From JALZAI01 sp038212215 (lineage in GTDB: Bacteria; Actinomycetota; Actinomycetes; Mycobacteriales; Jatrophihabitantaceae), in the NCBI GenBank assembly GCA_038212215.1, contig JBBQUT010000061.1, positions 1 through 15,992 on the forward strand: a DNA stretch of 15,992 nucleotides, in the 5' to 3' direction. This document shows positions 13,743 to 15,992 of the stretch, one piece after another. The position numbers were made by a program, and so were the translations under genes. Positions within the stretch are counted from its first letter, which is position 1. Each line of letters starts with the position of its first letter. A model generated the notes under the pieces. It was not told the DNA's origin and made no database searches. It saw only the letters and a program-made list of their open reading frames with translations.

Positions 13743-14780
13743 ATGCGTTACCACACATTCGGCGCCAGCGGCCTGCGTGTGTCTTCGGCGTTCCTCGGCG
13801 CGATGACCTTCGGTGATCGCGACGGTAAGGGCGCTGACCTCCAGGAATCGCGGCGCATTCTCGACACCTACGCCGACGCGGGCGGCAACGTCATCGACAC
13901 CGCCATCAACTACCGAGGCGGGCAGAGCGAGACCATCCTTGGAGATCTACTTCACAAGCGACGAGACTCCTTCGTCTTGGCCACCAAGTACACCGCCTCC
14001 CGCGACCGTGCCGACCCCAACGCCGCAGGTAATCACCGAAAGAACCTGCGGCTGTCATTGGATCTGAGCTTGCGCCGATTGCGCACTGATTACATCGATC
14101 TGTACTGGGTGCACATGTGGGACCGTTGGACACCGCTCGAGGAGACCATGCGCGCGCTTGACGACGAAGTCCGCGCCGGACGACTGCTCTACATCGGGAT
14201 CTCCGACACGCCCGGGTGGGCGCTGGCGCGAGCCAACACGCTGGCCGAGTGGAAGGGCTGGTCACCGTTTGTTGGGCTACAGATCCCCTACAACCTGACC
14301 CAGCGCGACGTCGAACGTGAACTACTGCCTGCCGCCGCGCATCTCGGCGTGAGCGTCGCCGCCTGGGGCCCCCTCGCGGGCGGTCTGCTATCAGGCAAAT
14401 ACACCCGTCCTGACGGCCAGAGCACCACCGGCTCGACCCGACATGCGCCGTCGGGTCTGAGTGAACGCGACCTGAGCATTGCACGGCTCGTCGACGACGT
14501 CGCGGCCCGGCTGGACCTCACCGCCTCTCAAGTCGCCATCGCTTGGACGACCGCCCGCCGTGCTCGGATCCATCCGATCCTGGGCGCTCGGACATCCGGG
14601 CAACTGCAGGACAACCTCGCCGCCGTGGACCTGACCCTTCCCGATGACGCCCTCGACCGCCTGGACGCCGCGACGGCGCCCCGACTGGGGTTCCCGACCG
14701 ATTTTATCGACGAAACCACGTCGTGGGTTTTCGCGGCAGCGGATCTCGGCTCCGCGCAGCCGAACGGAACGGCCAGATGA
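13743..14780 (+). CDS. Aldo/keto reductase
   Basis: This 345-residue NADPH-dependent oxidoreductase reduces aldehydes or ketones in the cytoplasm. The catalytic tetrad is complete: D52 and Y57 in NVIDTAINYRGG, K82 in LATKYTAS, H124 in LYWVHMWD. Other family segments are visible: YIDLYWVHMWD, GRLLYIGISDTPGW, VGLQIPYNLTQRDVERELLP, WGPLAGGLLSGKY and, for cofactor phosphate binding, IHPILGARTSGQLQDNLAAV. Its length and the long 120-residue C-terminal part fit the group of AKRs related to potassium-channel beta subunits. ATG at 13743 has AAAGGAG with a 6-base spacer, the strongest ribosome binding site in the window. The stop overlaps an ATG (ATGA at 14777-14780) leading into the remains of a VOC gene. 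Confidence 0.95.
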   Translation: MRYHTFGASGLRVSSAFLGAMTFGDRDGKGADLQESRRILDTYADAGGNVIDTAINYRGGQSETILGDLLHKRRDSFVLATKYTASRDRADPNAAGNHRKNLRLSLDLSLRRLRTDYIDLYWVHMWDRWTPLEETMRALDDEVRAGRLLYIGISDTPGWALARANTLAEWKGWSPFVGLQIPYNLTQRDVERELLPAAAHLGVSVAAWGPLAGGLLSGKYTRPDGQSTTGSTRHAPSGLSERDLSIARLVDDVAARLDLTASQVAIAWTTARRARIHPILGARTSGQLQDNLAAVDLTLPDDALDRLDAATAPRLGFPTDFIDETTSWVFAAADLGSAQPNGTAR

Positions 14781-14861
14781 CCGACGGCAACCCCTCGACG
14801 CCATGAGGGCGACTACCCGGTCCGAGGAGCGCTCGGGCGTTCGGCGAACGGCGCTTCCGGC

Positions 14862-15286
14862 GTCCGTCAACTTCGCGTCGTCATCGGTGCAGAGGACTAC
14901 GACGCCGCAGTCGCGTTCTACCGTGACGTGCTCGCGCTCCCCGAGAGCGCGGCATACCAAACGGGCGGGGGCGCCCGGGTGACCATTCTGGACGCCGGAC
15001 ACGCCACGCTCGAGATCGCGAATCCCGCGCAGTGCGGATGATCGATGAGGTGGACGTGGGGCGTCAGGTCAGCCCGCCGATTCGACTCGCCTTCGAAGTT
15101 GCCGACGTCGTCGGCGATAGCGAACTGCTGACCGCTGCGGGCGCCATCCTCATCGCGCCCCCCACGGTGACACCGTGGTCCTCCTGCAACGCGCGACTGG
15201 CGGCCCCGGCCGGCGTAGGGCTGACCTTGTTCCAACAACTGGAGCCACCACCGACCGACGACGACCCCGTTTCACGAGTCCGCTGA
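14862..15286 (+). pseudogene. VOC-superfamily gene broken by a frameshift
   Basis: Two adjacent frames together give one VOC protein. The first (14862-15041) reads VRQLRVVIGAEDYDAAVAFY, then RDVL, VTILDAGHATLEIANPAQ and ends CG-stop. The second (from 15032) reads VRMIDEVDVGRQVSPPIRLA, then FEVADVV, TPWSSCNARLAAPAGVGLTL and FQQLEP to TGA at 15284-15286. In relatives these join as NPAQ-V-x-x-IDEV, so one base is missing at about 15032 (CAG TGC GGA in place of CAG GTG CGG). The first half also lacks a start codon in frame near the homology; the ATG overlapping the AKR stop (14777) is in another frame and ends after nine codons. So the gene is decayed, or the sequence has an error here. Intact, it would likely follow the AKR in an operon. 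Confidence 0.75.
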
Positions 15287-15317
15287 GCAGCTACCATCAC
15301 GTACCCGAAGAGGAGCC

Positions 15318-15835
15318 ATGCCCGCATGGATTTGCACCACCTGCGCCGTGCAACAAGCAGATACTGCTACACCGTCACAGCACTGCCCGACCTCCTCGGC
15401 GTCGGAATGAGCCCGGCGTTCGGGATAGGCCAGCGAGCGCTGCTCGTCTGCACCCCTAACGGCAACGTGCTGTGGGACTGCATCGCGCTGATCGACGACG
15501 CTGCCCACCAACGGATCCACGACCTCGGCGGAATTGATGTCATCGCCATGTCGCACCCCCACTTCTATGGCGCCCACATCGATATCGCAGATGCTTTCGG
15601 CGCCCGCGTGCTCATCCCGAACGCCGACCGCCAATGGATCCAGCGCCCGTCTCGCCGCATTGAGTACTTCGAGGAGACGGCCACGCCCGTACCTGGTCTC
15701 ACGCTCGCCCGCATCGGCGGTCACTTCGATGGCGCCGCCGTGCTGCACTGGCCCGCTGGCTCTGGCGGTCGCGGAGCACTGCTCACCGGAGACACCATCA
15801 CCGTCGTCCAGGACCGATCCTGGGTCAGCTTCATG
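15318..15835 (+). pseudogene. Metallo-beta-lactamase-fold hydrolase, internally deleted and 3'-truncated
   Basis: The start ATG at 15318 (GAGGAG just upstream) reads MPAWICTTCAVQQADTATPS then QHCP, the zinc-ribbon-like beginning (CxxC ... HCP) of an actinobacterial MBL family, but this frame ends at TGA 15408-15410. The body of the protein is in another frame from about 15386: LLGVGMSPAFGIGQRALLVC, SHPHFYG (metal site, HPH at 15554-15562), GGHFDGAAVLHW, LLTGD and DRSWVSFM. Relatives have roughly 40 residues between HCP-I-C and the GxGxxPAFGIGQRALLV part, so an out-of-frame deletion joined the two at about 15386-15391. The similarity stops after WVSFM (15835); the rest of the frame to 15973 is unrelated. 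The gene is most likely inactive. Family details are from memory. Confidence 0.7.
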
Positions 15836-15891
15836 TGGAGCTCGCGCCCATCGGCTCGATGTGTGAGCTCTTGGCCGGTGCCGGTACATGG

Positions 15892-15992
15892 CCAGCGCGC
15901 GCCAATTGCACCGAACGTCAGTCGACTATCTGGAACCGATGGCCTGGTCCAACGCAAATCCTCGGCGGTTTGATCAACGAATACCGTCACGC
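15892..15992 (+). mobile_element. Remnant of an rve/integrase-core transposase (IS3/IS481-like), runs off the window
   Basis: In the frame of 15829, residues PARANCTER (from 15892) resemble the APRANCYAER motif of actinobacterial integrase-core transposases, and QILGGLINEYRHA (15955 to the end) matches their usual C-terminus (VLGGLINEY-x-x-A-A). In intact proteins about a hundred residues separate these two motifs; here only about ten do, so most of the middle is deleted. Another frame gives LVQRK just before, as if part of the join were frameshifted (family reading QRRQILGG). The natural stop lies beyond the window. The element lies where the MBL gene loses its similarity, so it may have caused that truncation. 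The call rests on two short motifs. Confidence 0.5.

Noticed and set aside
1..15992. CRISPR arrays, tRNA or rRNA genes, toxin-antitoxin or phage-defence genes
   Set aside because: No regularly spaced repeats, no cloverleaf-like sequence and no such protein motifs were seen on either strand.

Overview
The window is high-GC DNA with GTG starts, GTGA/ATGA stop-start overlaps and several promoters whose -10 box lies 6-7 bases before the start codon (leaderless transcripts). Together with the protein families this points to an actinobacterium; I cannot name the genus. It reads as an accessory or variable region: a broken IS110-type transposase at the left edge, a decayed integrase-type (rve) transposase at the right edge, many one-component regulators each beside its own target, and two decaying genes near the right end.

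Layout. 1-123: 3' end of an IS110-family transposase. 175-2105 (minus): OmpR-type response regulator and sensor histidine kinase overlapping by GTGA. 2245-2447 (minus): two tiny overlapping one-helix membrane ORFs just upstream of the two-component genes. 2666-6101 (plus): a PadR repressor, ABC ATPase and ten-helix FtsX-type permease in one overlapping operon behind a promoter carrying three CTATAG boxes at exact 13-base spacing. 6356-7630 (minus): an HxlR regulator with a sterol-carrier-like domain and a VOC protein. 7707-9119 (plus): a DHA2-type MFS exporter transcribed divergently from the HxlR gene, with a possible 43-codon ORF coupled to its stop. 9504-11182 (plus): a serine beta-lactamase/esterase-fold protein and a pyridoxamine-oxidase-like flavin protein, probably one operon. 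11493-12266 (plus): a phytanoyl-CoA dioxygenase-like protein. 12396-12983 (minus) and 13032-13487 (plus): a TetR regulator and a divergent VOC protein around a shared inverted repeat. 13743-14780 (plus): aldo/keto reductase. 14862-15286: VOC pseudogene split by one frameshift. 15318-15835: metallo-beta-lactamase-fold pseudogene with an internal deletion and a lost 3' end. 15892-15992: transposase remnant.

How the genes may work together. The theme is sensing and removing small molecules: two export systems (ABC and MFS) under local regulators, a sensor kinase with a Ser/Pro-rich external linker, and several small-molecule enzymes (VOC, beta-lactamase fold, flavin, dioxygenase, AKR). No single biosynthetic or defence pathway is evident. 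The least explained items are the hidden small membrane ORF pair beside the kinase, the 13-base periodic operator before padR, and the deletion and frameshift scars at the right end.
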